64,000 nt of DNA from Oscillospiraceae bacterium (GTDB taxonomy: Bacteria; Bacillota; Clostridia; Oscillospirales; Oscillospiraceae), in assembly GCA_017552325.1 (NCBI GenBank), contig JAFZQE010000047.1:1-64000 (forward strand). Reading direction: 5' to 3'. Below are positions 51,181-59,117 of this stretch, piece after piece; the stretch's first letter is position 1, and each line of letters opens with the position of its first letter. A program made the translations under genes and the position numbers. The notes beneath the pieces were generated by a model. The model was given only the letters and a program-made list of their open reading frames with translations, had not been told where the DNA came from and did no database searches.

Positions 51181-52116
51181 TCAGACCCTCTCTGCCACGC
51201 GCAGCTTCGCGCTGCGGGAGCGAGGGTTCGTTTCTGTCTCTTCTTCGCTCGGCAAAATCGGCTTGCGCGTGACGCTTTTCAGCGTCTTCACGAAGCCGCA
51301 GGTGCAGATCGGCGCCTCGCGGGGGCAGGTGCAGCCGTTTTCCCGCGCGGCGATGCCGTTTTTCACGATGCGGTCCTCCAGCGAGTGGAAGCTGATGACG
51401 CAGAGTCTGCCGCCGACGCGCAGCTTGTCCGGTGCGGTGGCCATCATACGCTCCACCTCGCCCAGCTCGTCGTTGACGGCGATGCGGATCGCCTGGAAGC
51501 TGCGCTTGGCCGGGTGCTGCTTCTCGCGCAGCGCCGCGGCGGGCATCGCGCCTTTGATGAGATCCACCAGCTCCAGCGTCGTCTCGACGGGCTTTTTTGC
51601 CCGTGCCTCGAGGATCGACCGCGTGATGCGGCGGGCGTAGCGCTCCTCGCCGTAGTCCCAGAGGATGCGGTTCAGGCGCTCCTCCGGCCATGTGTTGACG
51701 ATCTCATAAGCCGTCAGCGCGGAGGAGGCGTCCATCCGCATGTCCAGCGGCGCTTCGCTCATATAGGAAAAACCCCGCTGCGCCTCATCCAGCTGGGGCG
51801 AGGACACACCGAGGTCAAACAGCATTCCGTCCGCGGCCTCTATGCCGAGCCCTGTCAGGATGTCGGCAGCCTCGGAGAAGTTCCCGTGCACGAGGGTCAC
51901 GGTATCTCCGAAGCAGGCCAGGCGCTTCCCCGCCCGCTCGATGGCCGTCTCGTCGCGGTCGATGCCGATGAGACGCCCCGTCGTGAGGCGGGAGGCGATC
52001 TCGAACGAGTGTCCGCCGAGGCCGAGCGTGCCGTCCAGGTAGATCCCGTCCGGCCGGATGTTCAGATTGTCGATACATTCGTGCAGCAGCACGGATACAT
52101 GGCGCGGTTCTGCCAT
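51181..52116 (-). CDS. rsmH: 16S rRNA (cytosine-1402-N4) methyltransferase
   Basis: RsmH (MraW) methylates C1402 of 16S rRNA with SAM. The 311-residue product has VSVLLHECIDNLNIRPDGIY, LDGTLGLGGHSFEI (SAM site), GIDRDETAI, the FDLGVSSPQLDEAQRGFSY block, and SFHSLEDRIVKNGIA. Its start is coupled to the mraZ stop codon. Confidence 0.97.
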   Translation of the reverse strand: MAEPRHVSVLLHECIDNLNIRPDGIYLDGTLGLGGHSFEIASRLTTGRLIGIDRDETAIERAGKRLACFGDTVTLVHGNFSEAADILTGLGIEAADGMLFDLGVSSPQLDEAQRGFSYMSEAPLDMRMDASSALTAYEIVNTWPEERLNRILWDYGEERYARRITRSILEARAKKPVETTLELVDLIKGAMPAAALREKQHPAKRSFQAIRIAVNDELGEVERMMATAPDKLRVGGRLCVISFHSLEDRIVKNGIAARENGCTCPREAPICTCGFVKTLKSVTRKPILPSEEETETNPRSRSAKLRVAERV

Positions 52117-52532
52117 CAGAATTCCAGCTCCTCCATGACCGCGGCGATGTTCTCGGGCCTCGTCTCCTCCGCGAAGACCGCTGCCCAGGCCTCGCTGTCC
52201 CAGAGCTCGGCGTGGTTGTTGCAGCCGACGACCGTGACGTTCTTGTCGAAGCCGGCATACTCCCGCAGATTCTGCGGGATCAGCACACGGCCCTGGCTGT
52301 CAAGCTCGCACCTGGCGGCGTGGGCAAAAAGCGGGCGCATCCGGCGCTGCCTGATATAGGGCATGGCGCTGACCTTGTCGGAAAAGACCTGCCAGTTCTC
52401 CGCACTGTAAGCGCAGAGGCAGCGATCCATCGAAAGGGTGAGGAAAAAGACCTCGCCCAGCTCTTCCCTGAGCTTGGCGGGGATAAACAGCCTCCCCTTA
52501 TTGTCCAGCGCGTGCTGGTATTCGCCCGTCAT
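52116..52532 (-). CDS. mraZ: Transcriptional regulator MraZ
   Basis: MraZ is a double SpoVT/AbrB-fold DNA-binding protein that controls the division/wall cluster it heads. The 138-residue product has the two DxxxR motifs: ALDNKGRLFIPAKLREELG and ELDSQGRVLIPQNLREYAG. The ATG at 52532 follows GGAGGGG; the frame is open further up but would include the operator and promoter. Four 10-bp spaced boxes lie just upstream, so it probably represses itself and the cluster. Confidence 0.96.
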   Translation of the reverse strand: MTGEYQHALDNKGRLFIPAKLREELGEVFFLTLSMDRCLCAYSAENWQVFSDKVSAMPYIRQRRMRPLFAHAARCELDSQGRVLIPQNLREYAGFDKNVTVVGCNNHAELWDSEAWAAVFAEETRPENIAAVMEELEF

Positions 52533-52551
52533 GGCCGCCCCTCCGATCCGC

Positions 52552-52586
52552 TTCACTTTGCCCCATTTTGCTCCACAATTACCCAC
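52552..52586 (-). promoter_or_regulatory. MraZ operator: four boxes at 10-bp spacing
   Basis: On the minus strand the order is GTGGG-taatt-GTGGA-gcaaa-ATGGG-gcaaa-GTGAA, i.e. TGGN/TGRN boxes repeated every 10 bases between the -10 box and the ribosome binding site of mraZ. E. coli MraZ binds TGGGN repeats with the same spacing. Confidence 0.85.
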
Positions 52587-52596
52587 CTGCAACTCA

Positions 52597-52625
52597 ATTA
52601 TAGGGGGCAGTTCCGCAAAAAGCAA
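52597..52625 (-). promoter_or_regulatory. Promoter of the mraZ-rsmH-ftsL cluster
   Basis: TTGCTT (52625-52620) and a perfect TATAAT (52602-52597), spacer 17 bases, minus strand. Confidence 0.85.
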
Positions 52626-52685
52626 GTGAAACTTTTTGTCATTCTTTTGACCGTTTTTATCATTTTTCCGACCACAAGATATGGC

Positions 52686-52724
52686 AAAAAGGAACCCGGC
52701 AGACACAAGAAACGGTCTGCCGGG
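52686..52724 (-). terminator. Terminator of the uvrC-rsmD-coaD-coiled-coil operon
   Basis: CCCGGCAGAC (52695-52704) pairs with GTCTGCCGGG (52115+600, i.e. 52715-52724); TTCCTTTTTGCC follows on the minus strand. Confidence 0.8.
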
Positions 52725-52747
52725 GGCGCCGGTGCTCCGGACTATGT

Positions 52748-53221
52748 TTAATCTCTGCTTGCGCCGGCCTTGTTGAAGGCGCTGTGCGAGCCGCGCAGGG
52801 CGGCCAGCGAGTCGGAGAGGTTCTTCTCCGCCGCGCTCATCATCTGATCGACGTAATCGCTCGCCACACGGCGAAGCTCCTTGGATTTGTTCTCGGCGGA
52901 GGCGATCATCTCGGCGCTCTGCGCACGGGCGACGCGGACGATCTCCTGCTCCTGCACCATGAGGCGGGCCTTATCCTCAGCGCTCTTGCGCAGAGCCTCG
53001 GCCTCCCGCTTGGCGTTGCCGATGAACTCGTCGCGTGCGGCGACGAGGCGCTTGGCCTCGGCCAGCTCGGTCGGCAGATTGGCCTTGATGTCGTTGATGA
53101 TCTCGACGGCCTTGTCTCGCTCGATGATGCACTTGTCGTTGCCGAGGGGGACGCCCCAGGCCTCTGTGATCATGCCGTAGAGAATATCCAGCAGTTCAAT
53201 GATATCGTTGTTAGTTCCCAT
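52748..53221 (-). CDS. Coiled-coil protein of unknown function, DivIVA-like
   Basis: A 157-residue acidic/basic helical protein with no membrane segment. Residues 1-45 (IIELLDILYGMITEAWGVPL, DKAVEIINDIKANLP) are conserved-looking and helical, and residues 50-145 form a long coiled coil rich in Ala, Glu, Lys and Arg (EAKRLVAARDEFIGNAKREA). It resembles the small ATP-synthase-b/DivIVA-like coiled-coil proteins that follow coaD in clostridial genomes. No function can be given. The start overlaps the coaD stop by 11 bases; the order places it next to division genes. Confidence 0.75.
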   Translation of the reverse strand: MGTNNDIIELLDILYGMITEAWGVPLGNDKCIIERDKAVEIINDIKANLPTELAEAKRLVAARDEFIGNAKREAEALRKSAEDKARLMVQEQEIVRVARAQSAEMIASAENKSKELRRVASDYVDQMMSAAEKNLSDSLAALRGSHSAFNKAGASRD

Positions 53222-53714
53222 GATTCTGCCTCCCCTGTTTTGCTTTTTCTTCTATCTCAGCCTTCAGCTCGTTGGGCACCAGGCCGCTCAGGTCGGCGCC
53301 GTAGCGCGCCATTTCCCGGACGACCGAGGAACTGAGGAAGGTGTATTTTCCGCTGGCTGTGAGGAACATGGTCTCCAGCTCGGGATTGATGTTTTTGTTG
53401 ATGAGGTCCATCTGGAACTCGTACTCGAAGTCCGAGGCGGCGCGCAGGCCCTTGACCAGGACGGCGCCCTCGTATCTCCTCGCGTACTCGGCCAGCAGGA
53501 TGTCCGAGGTGTCGACCGTGACGTTGGGGTAGCGCGCGACGGCGCGGCGCACCATGTCGGCCCGCTCCTCGATGGTGAACATCGGCTGCGTTTTGCCGGA
53601 GTTGACGGCGATCAGCACCACGACCTTGTCGAAGATCTTCGCGGCGCGGCGGATGATGTTGAGGTGACCCAGGGTGATCGGGTCGAAGCTGCCGGGGCAG
53701 ATGGCGGTACGCAT
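53211..53714 (-). CDS. coaD: Phosphopantetheine adenylyltransferase
   Basis: CoaD makes dephospho-CoA from 4'-phosphopantetheine and ATP. The 167-residue product shows ICPGSFDPITLGHLNIIRRA (TxGH nucleotide motif), GLRAASDFEYEFQMDLINKN and YTFLSSSVVREMARYG, the family signatures. Start and rsmD stop share a base (TGATG). Confidence 0.97.
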   Translation of the reverse strand: MRTAICPGSFDPITLGHLNIIRRAAKIFDKVVVLIAVNSGKTQPMFTIEERADMVRRAVARYPNVTVDTSDILLAEYARRYEGAVLVKGLRAASDFEYEFQMDLINKNINPELETMFLTASGKYTFLSSSVVREMARYGADLSGLVPNELKAEIEEKAKQGRQNHGN

Positions 53715-54256
53715 CAGGTCGTCCTCTCCTTTGTGTACACGGCGATCTTGACCTTGCCGTAGCGGTATTCCTTCCGCCTGCCGTAGGGCGCGGCGAGGTC
53801 GGGAAGCGGCTCGTCGCGGCGCGCTTCACAGATTATTATACCACCATCCGTCAGCTTGTCAACTGATTTGATCGTTTCCAGCACCTCGCCGTACAGGCCG
53901 GCGTCGTAGGGCGGATCGACGAAGATCAGGTCGAACTTTTCATCCCGGCGCAGGGCGCTCAGGGCGTCCTCCTGCCGCACGGCGGCCTGCAGGGAGCAGA
54001 TCTTCAGATTCTCTCTGACGATCTTCACGGCCTCGCGGTCCCTGTCGATGAAGACGGCCTCTCTCGCGCCGCGGCTGAGCGCCTCGATGCCGAGCTGGCC
54101 GGTGCCGGCGAAGAGATCGAGCACGCGGCGGCCCTCGACGTCGAACTGGATGATGTTGAACACGGCCTCCTTGACGTTGTCGGTCGTGGGGCGGATATCG
54201 TAGGTCTCGGGCGTTTTCAGCCGCCTTCCGCGGGCGCTTCCGGTGATGACTCGCAT
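53714..54256 (-). CDS. rsmD: 16S rRNA (guanine-966-N2) methyltransferase
   Basis: RsmD methylates G966 of 16S rRNA. The 180-residue protein contains GSARGRRLKTPETYDIRPTT, VLDLFAGTGQLGIEALSRGA (SAM site), and the catalytic IFVDPPYDAGLY (DPPY motif). It starts within the end of uvrC (40-base overlap) and leads to coaD, the usual pairing. Confidence 0.96.
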   Translation of the reverse strand: MRVITGSARGRRLKTPETYDIRPTTDNVKEAVFNIIQFDVEGRRVLDLFAGTGQLGIEALSRGAREAVFIDRDREAVKIVRENLKICSLQAAVRQEDALSALRRDEKFDLIFVDPPYDAGLYGEVLETIKSVDKLTDGGIIICEARRDEPLPDLAAPYGRRKEYRYGKVKIAVYTKERTT

Positions 54257-56073
54257 GGCGCTTCTCCTTTGTCGCTGTGGAAATAGTCGTAGACCGCCTG
54301 CGCGGTGTTCTTTGGCACGACGAGCCGGAGCTCTTCGACGCTCGCCTCACGGATCGCACGCACCGATTTGAAGGCGCGGATCAGCTCGTCGCGCCGTTTC
54401 GCGCCGACGCCGGGGATTTTGTCCAGACTCGAGCCGTAGGCCTCCTGCCGCAGCGAGCGCTGGTACTCGATCGAATAGCGGTGCGTCTCCTCCTGGATGC
54501 CGCCGATCAGCGCGAACACGGCCTGGTTGGCCCGGATGCCGATCTCCCGCCCCTCCGGGCTGACGAGAGCGCGGGTGCGGTGGCGCTCGTCCTTGACCAT
54601 GCCGAAGACCGGCAGGCTCAGTCCCAGATCGGTCAAAGCCTCCACGGCCTTTTCGGCGTGGCGTTCGCCGCCGTCGATCAGCAGCAGATCCGGCAGCGGG
54701 GCGAATTTCCCGTCGCCGTCCAGATAGTGCTGAAATCTCCGGCTGACGGCCTGATACATGCTGGCGTAGTCGTCCTGCTGCGCGAGGTCGCGGATGCGGA
54801 AGCGCCGGTAGCTGTTGCGCCGCGGCTTGCCGTCCACATGCACGGTCATGCCCGCGACGATGCCGCTGTCGCCGAGGTTAGAGATGTCAAAGGCCTCGAT
54901 CCGGGCCGGGAACTCCTCCAGCTCCAGCGCCTTCTGCAGCCACTCGAGGGTCTTGGAGCGGCGCTGGGCGGCGGTGGTGCGGCGCTGGATCTCCTCGCGT
55001 GCGTTGAGCGCGGCGCTCTCGATCAGGCGCAGGCGCTCGCCGCGCTTCGGGGTCTCGATGTACACGCGCCGGCCGGCCGCTTCGCTCAGCAGCTGTTCCA
55101 GCTCCTCGCGGTCCTCGATCTCGCAGGGCAGCAGCACCGTCTTCGGCCAGCCGCCGCGCTGCGCGGTGAAATACTGCCGCACGAGGCCGGAGACGGCCTC
55201 GGCGTCGTCCTCAAGCGGCTCGTCCATCATTTCGACGTCCTTGCCGGCGAGATTGCCGTCGACGAAGTGCAGCACGGTGAAGCAGCTCTTCGCGCCGCGG
55301 CAGAAGCCGACCGCGTCGGTGTCGGCAAAGGCGGTGGCGATGACGCGCTGGCGGTTTGAGAGGGTCTCGATCGCGCGCAGACGGTCGCGCAGCTCGGCCG
55401 CGCGCTCAAAGCGCAGCTCCTCCGCCGCCTGCTCCATCTGCGTTTTCAGCTCCGCAATGAGCTCCGCGCTCTTTCCCTCGAGGATCAGGGCCGCCTCGCG
55501 CATGCCGCGGCGGTAGTCCTCGGCCGAGCTGTCCTTCAGGCACCAGCCGGCGCAGCTGCCCATGTGGTAGTTGAGGCAGGGGCGGTCCTTGCCGATGTCG
55601 CGGGGGAACTCCCGGCTGCAGTCGGGCAGCAGCAGCGCCTTGCTGATGGCGGAGATGATGCCTCGCGTCTGGCTGCGGCCGCCGAAGGGGCCGTAATAGC
55701 GCGCGCCGTCCTTCCCCGCACGGCTGACGATGCTCATCGAGGGATAGTCCTCGCGCGGGTCGAGGCGGATGAATGGATAGCCCTTGTCGTCCTTGAGGAG
55801 GATGTTGTAGTGGGGCTTGTGGCGCTTGATGAGCGAGTTTTCCAGCACCAGGGCCTCGAACTCGCTGGCCGCCACGATGACGTTGAAATCCGCCACCTTT
55901 TCCACCATTGCCGCCACCTTGGGCAGGTGCTCGCCGTGGAAATAGCTGCTGACGCGGTTTTTCAGTTTTTTCGCCTTGCCGACGTAGATGACCTCGCTCT
56001 GCGCGTCGAGCATGATATACACGCCCGGCAGCTGAGGCAGACGGTTGGCCTTGTCGCGCAGCTCCTCCAACAT
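54217..56073 (-). CDS. uvrC: Excinuclease ABC subunit C
   Basis: UvrC cuts DNA on both sides of a lesion in nucleotide excision repair. The 618-residue protein has an N-terminal GIY-YIG domain (LPGVYIMLDAQSEVIYVGKA), a UVR segment (about 200-235), the RNase H-like domain (FDISNLGDSGIVAGMTV, with catalytic Asp), and a helix-hairpin-helix end (LDKIPGVGAKRRDELIRAF). GGGAGGAGGGG precedes the ATG. Its last 13 codons overlap rsmD. Confidence 0.97.
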   Translation of the reverse strand: MLEELRDKANRLPQLPGVYIMLDAQSEVIYVGKAKKLKNRVSSYFHGEHLPKVAAMVEKVADFNVIVAASEFEALVLENSLIKRHKPHYNILLKDDKGYPFIRLDPREDYPSMSIVSRAGKDGARYYGPFGGRSQTRGIISAISKALLLPDCSREFPRDIGKDRPCLNYHMGSCAGWCLKDSSAEDYRRGMREAALILEGKSAELIAELKTQMEQAAEELRFERAAELRDRLRAIETLSNRQRVIATAFADTDAVGFCRGAKSCFTVLHFVDGNLAGKDVEMMDEPLEDDAEAVSGLVRQYFTAQRGGWPKTVLLPCEIEDREELEQLLSEAAGRRVYIETPKRGERLRLIESAALNAREEIQRRTTAAQRRSKTLEWLQKALELEEFPARIEAFDISNLGDSGIVAGMTVHVDGKPRRNSYRRFRIRDLAQQDDYASMYQAVSRRFQHYLDGDGKFAPLPDLLLIDGGERHAEKAVEALTDLGLSLPVFGMVKDERHRTRALVSPEGREIGIRANQAVFALIGGIQEETHRYSIEYQRSLRQEAYGSSLDKIPGVGAKRRDELIRAFKSVRAIREASVEELRLVVPKNTAQAVYDYFHSDKGEAPCESSPEAPAEGG

Positions 56074-56107
56074 GAGCGCCCCTCCTCCCCAAAAGCATTG
56101 AAAAACA

Positions 56108-56129
56108 GGGGCGTGTATTCACACGCCCC
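56108..56129 (-). terminator. Left hairpin of the uvrC upstream region
   Basis: GGGGCGTGT (56108-56116) pairs with ACACGCCCC (56121-56129), followed on the minus strand by TGTTTTTC. Its arms are the same as in the hairpin at 56279-56303. It stands 35 bases before the uvrC start. Confidence 0.6.
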
Positions 56130-56137
56130 CCCGCCGT

Positions 56138-56253
56138 GCGTTTTGCCGACGGCAAAACGCCGATCCCGCGGCGGCGCCGCGGGCGGCGGGTTATTGAACC
56201 GCGAGGCGGGCCTTCCCCCCTCGCGCTCCCCCGCTGCTCTGTCACTTGAGCTA
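56138..56253 (-). other. GC-rich structured segment with tRNA-like boxes
   Basis: On the minus strand this gap holds TAGCTCAAGTGACAGAGCA (56253-56235), like a tRNA D-arm, and GGTTCAATAACC (56200-56189), like a T-arm, but no acceptor or anticodon stem can be formed. Further down lie the hairpins CCCGCGGC/GCCGCGGG and GCGTTTTGCC/GGCAAAACGC (56138-56160). It is not a functional tRNA; it may be a decayed tRNA-derived repeat or a folded leader of uvrC. Confidence 0.4.
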
Positions 56254-56278
56254 ATGATCATCCCTTAAGGATAACCTA

Positions 56279-56303
56279 AGGGGCGTGTTGAAAACACGCC
56301 CCT
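56279..56303 (-). terminator. Hairpin behind the HPr gene
   Basis: AGGGGCGTGT (56279-56288) pairs with ACACGCCCCT (56294-56303), 20 bases behind the HPr stop. The T tract is poor. Confidence 0.6.
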
Positions 56304-56323
56304 AATACGCTGTCTGTATGGGA

Positions 56324-56587
56324 TTACTCAGAAAAGTTGGAATCGATCAGCTCAGTCAGGGTATTGATGGCCTCTTCCTCATCCGCGCCGTCAGCGATGA
56401 TGGTGACTGCCGTGCCCTTCACAATGCCCAGGGACAGAACGCCCAGCAGGCTCTTGGCGTTGACGCGGCGCTCTTCCTTCTCGACCCAGATGCTGCTCTT
56501 GAACTCGTTGGCCTTCTGGATGAAGAAGGTCGCGGGTCTGGCATGGAGACCGACCTGATTGTTGATGACTACCTCTTTGGATATCAT
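56324..56587 (-). CDS. HPr-family phosphocarrier protein
   Basis: The 87-residue protein has the HPr active site GLHARPATFF (His15-type) and a regulatory-site block NAKSLLGVLSLGI with the Ser that HPr kinase phosphorylates. It may be the PTS carrier HPr or a Crh-like regulator; the intact His and Ser favour HPr. ATG at 56587 with GTGAGGAG 8 bases upstream was preferred to a GTG at 56596. It is a single-gene unit with its own promoter. Confidence 0.92.
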   Translation of the reverse strand: MISKEVVINNQVGLHARPATFFIQKANEFKSSIWVEKEERRVNAKSLLGVLSLGIVKGTAVTIIADGADEEEAINTLTELIDSNFSE

Positions 56588-56629
56588 GCTCGCCACTCCT
56601 CACTTTTATACAGAGATAAACATTCTGCG

Positions 56630-56658
56630 CCTATATAATCTATCAAATTTTCTGTCAA
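56630..56658 (-). promoter_or_regulatory. Promoter of the HPr gene
   Basis: Perfect TTGACA (56658-56653) and TATAGG (56635-56630), spacer 17 bases, minus strand. Confidence 0.82.
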
Positions 56659-56721
56659 TCGTCAACTGATTTCGACCTTTTTGTAAGTTTCACCATGATT
56701 TGGCGTTTTCCCGCTAACTTT

Positions 56722-59097
56722 TTATTTCAGTTCGACCACGGTCACGCCGGTCTCGCCCTCGCCGTAGCGTCCCAGGCGGAAGCTTTTGACCGCCTTGTTC
56801 TTGCGCAGCATCTGCTGGACGGCGTTTCGCAGCGCGCCGGTGCCCTTGCCGTGGATGATCGTCACCTGGCTGAGCTTGGCCATCACGGCGCTGTCGATGT
56901 AGCGCTCGGCGATCAGCAGGGCCTCCGAGACCTCCATGCCGCGCAGGTCGACCTGCGGCTCGATGCTCATCATGCGCAGCTGCTGGCTGCTCTTGGTCGA
57001 GATCGCCTTCCTGTCCGGGGCCTGCTCGCCCTCAAGCAGCAGCACCTCGTCCTCGCGGGCGGTGACGTTCATAATCCCGGCGCGCAGGCTCAGCGTCCGG
57101 TCGGCGGAGATCGCCGTCACGTCGGCCTTGACGCCCATCGATTTGATCTCCACGCGGTCGCCCACGCGGATCGGGCGGGAGGACTTCTTTTCCTCCTGCG
57201 GCGCGGGCGCTGCGGGGCGCAGGCTCTCCTCCGCCAGATTCAGGCGGCGGCGCAGCTCGCTGCGGGCCTCGTTGACGCGCTGTGCGTCCTCTTCCTCGTT
57301 GACACGGCGGCGCATCTCGTCAAGCTCGGCGAAAGTCTCCTCCGCGGCCGCGCGGGCCTCGGCCAGAACGCGCTCGGCCTCGCGGCGGGCCTTCTGGTCG
57401 GCCTTTTCCAGGCGAACCTCCAGCTCCGCGCGCAGGAAGGCGGACTTTTTCGCGTTCTCCTCCGCCTCGCGCAGCTTTTTGGCCGCGGCGTCGCGGTCTT
57501 TCTCGAGCAGGAGGCGGGTCTGCTCCAGCTTCTCGATCGTGGCCTCGAAGCTCGCGCTCTCGGTGTTGACGCGGTTTTTCGCCTCGTCGATGATGTCCTC
57601 CCCCAGCCCGAGGCGGCGGGAGATCGCGAAGGCGTTGGACTTGCCCGGAATGCCCACCAGCAGGCGGTAGGTCGGGCGCAGGGTCTCGACGTCGAACTCG
57701 CAGGAGGCGTTCTGCACGCCCGGCTCGTTCGTCGCGTAGACCTTCAGCTCCGCGTAATGCGTCGTGGCGGCAATGACCGCGCCCTTCTGCCGCGCGTACT
57801 CGATGATCGCGATGGCCAGCGCCGCGCCCTCGGTCGGGTCGGTGCCGGCGCCGAGCTCGTCAAAGAGGAGCAGCGAGCGCTCGTCGCACTCCGATAATAT
57901 GCTGACGATGTTGGTCATGTGCGCCGAGAAGGTGGACAGGCTCTGCTCGATGCTCTGCTCGTCGCCGATGTCGGCAAGGATGTGGCTGTAGACCGGCATG
58001 GCGCTGCCGTCGGCCGCGGGGATGTGCAGGCCGCACTGGTTCATCGCGGCAAGCAGCCCGATCGTCTTGAGCGAGACGGTCTTGCCGCCGGTGTTGGGGC
58101 CGGTGATGACCAGGGTGTCGAAGCTGCCGCCGAGCTCCACGTCGATGGGCACGGCCTTCGCCTGGTCGAGCAGCGGGTGCCGCGCCTTGCGCAGGACGAT
58201 GCCCTCGGTCTCGAGGCTCGCCTCCTGGCAGTCCAGCTTGTAGGAGAGCTTTGCCTTGGCGAAGATCAGGTCGAGCTGCACCAACAGCTCATAGTCCGAG
58301 CTGATGTCGGCCCTGTGCTCGGCGCAGTCGGCTGAGAGCTCGGCAAGGATGCGCTCGATCTCCAGCCGCTCCTTGGCGGCCAGCTCCCGCAGCTCGTTGT
58401 TGGCCTTCACGGCCGCCATCGGCTCGATGAAGAGCGTCGCGCCGGAGGAGGAGATGTCGTGCACCAGGCCAGGAACCGCGCCCTTGTGCTCGGCCTTGAC
58501 CGGCACGACGAAGCGGTCGGAGCGCATCGTGATGATCGGCTCCTGCAGGGCCTTCGAGTAGGAGGGCGAGGAGAGGATCTTCTGCAGGGCCTCGCGCGCC
58601 CGGGCGGCCGCCGCGCGCATCTGGCGGCGGATGTTGGCCAGCTCCGGCGAGGCGCCGTCGGCGATCTCGTCGTCGCCGATGATGGAGGTGTTGATCTTTT
58701 CCTCGAGGTATTTGTTGGCCTGCAGGGCGTGGAAGAGGTAGTCGATCGGCGTCTTTTCCTCGTTTTTGTCGCCGATATAGCCGTTGACGAGGCGCGCGGC
58801 CTGCAGCACGCGGGCCACGTCCAGCAATTCGCGGGTGTTCAGCGAGCCGCCGAGATCCGCGCGCTGCAGCGAGGCGCGGATGTCCCGCACGCCGGAGAAT
58901 GAGGGGCTGCCGCGCAGAATCATCATTTTCTTCGCGGCGCCGGTCTCGGCCAGGCGGCGGCGCACCTCGGAGAGGTCGGCGGAGGGCGTCAGACCCAGGG
59001 CGAGCTCCTTGGCGCTGTCGCTCACCGCCTCGCGGGCGAGCATCTCCAGCACCGCCGGCAGCTCGAGGGTGTTCAGTGATTTTTCAAAAAAGCTCAT
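56722..59097 (-). CDS. mutS2: MutS2 endonuclease/ATPase
   Basis: MutS2 is a MutS-related ATPase that acts on branched DNA and, in B. subtilis, on collided ribosomes. The 791-residue protein has the MutS core and ATPase (Walker A GPNTGGKTVSLKT; LLLFDELGAGTDPTEGAALA), a long coiled-coil region (about 520-630), a KOW-like segment (RPIRVGDRVEIKSMGVKADV) and a C-terminal Smr nuclease domain (QVDLRGMEVSEAL and VTIIHGKGTGALRNAV). Domain order is complete. It follows the gene at 59118 by 20 bases. Confidence 0.96.
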   Translation of the reverse strand: MSFFEKSLNTLELPAVLEMLAREAVSDSAKELALGLTPSADLSEVRRRLAETGAAKKMMILRGSPSFSGVRDIRASLQRADLGGSLNTRELLDVARVLQAARLVNGYIGDKNEEKTPIDYLFHALQANKYLEEKINTSIIGDDEIADGASPELANIRRQMRAAAARAREALQKILSSPSYSKALQEPIITMRSDRFVVPVKAEHKGAVPGLVHDISSSGATLFIEPMAAVKANNELRELAAKERLEIERILAELSADCAEHRADISSDYELLVQLDLIFAKAKLSYKLDCQEASLETEGIVLRKARHPLLDQAKAVPIDVELGGSFDTLVITGPNTGGKTVSLKTIGLLAAMNQCGLHIPAADGSAMPVYSHILADIGDEQSIEQSLSTFSAHMTNIVSILSECDERSLLLFDELGAGTDPTEGAALAIAIIEYARQKGAVIAATTHYAELKVYATNEPGVQNASCEFDVETLRPTYRLLVGIPGKSNAFAISRRLGLGEDIIDEAKNRVNTESASFEATIEKLEQTRLLLEKDRDAAAKKLREAEENAKKSAFLRAELEVRLEKADQKARREAERVLAEARAAAEETFAELDEMRRRVNEEEDAQRVNEARSELRRRLNLAEESLRPAAPAPQEEKKSSRPIRVGDRVEIKSMGVKADVTAISADRTLSLRAGIMNVTAREDEVLLLEGEQAPDRKAISTKSSQQLRMMSIEPQVDLRGMEVSEALLIAERYIDSAVMAKLSQVTIIHGKGTGALRNAVQQMLRKNKAVKSFRLGRYGEGETGVTVVELK

Positions 59098-59117
59098 GGT
59101 ATGTATGTCCTTACGAA

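Noticed and set aside
56160..56275. tRNA gene in the uvrC-HPr gap
   Set aside because: D-arm-like and T-arm-like strings are present, but acceptor and anticodon stems cannot be formed; kept only as a tRNA-like segment.
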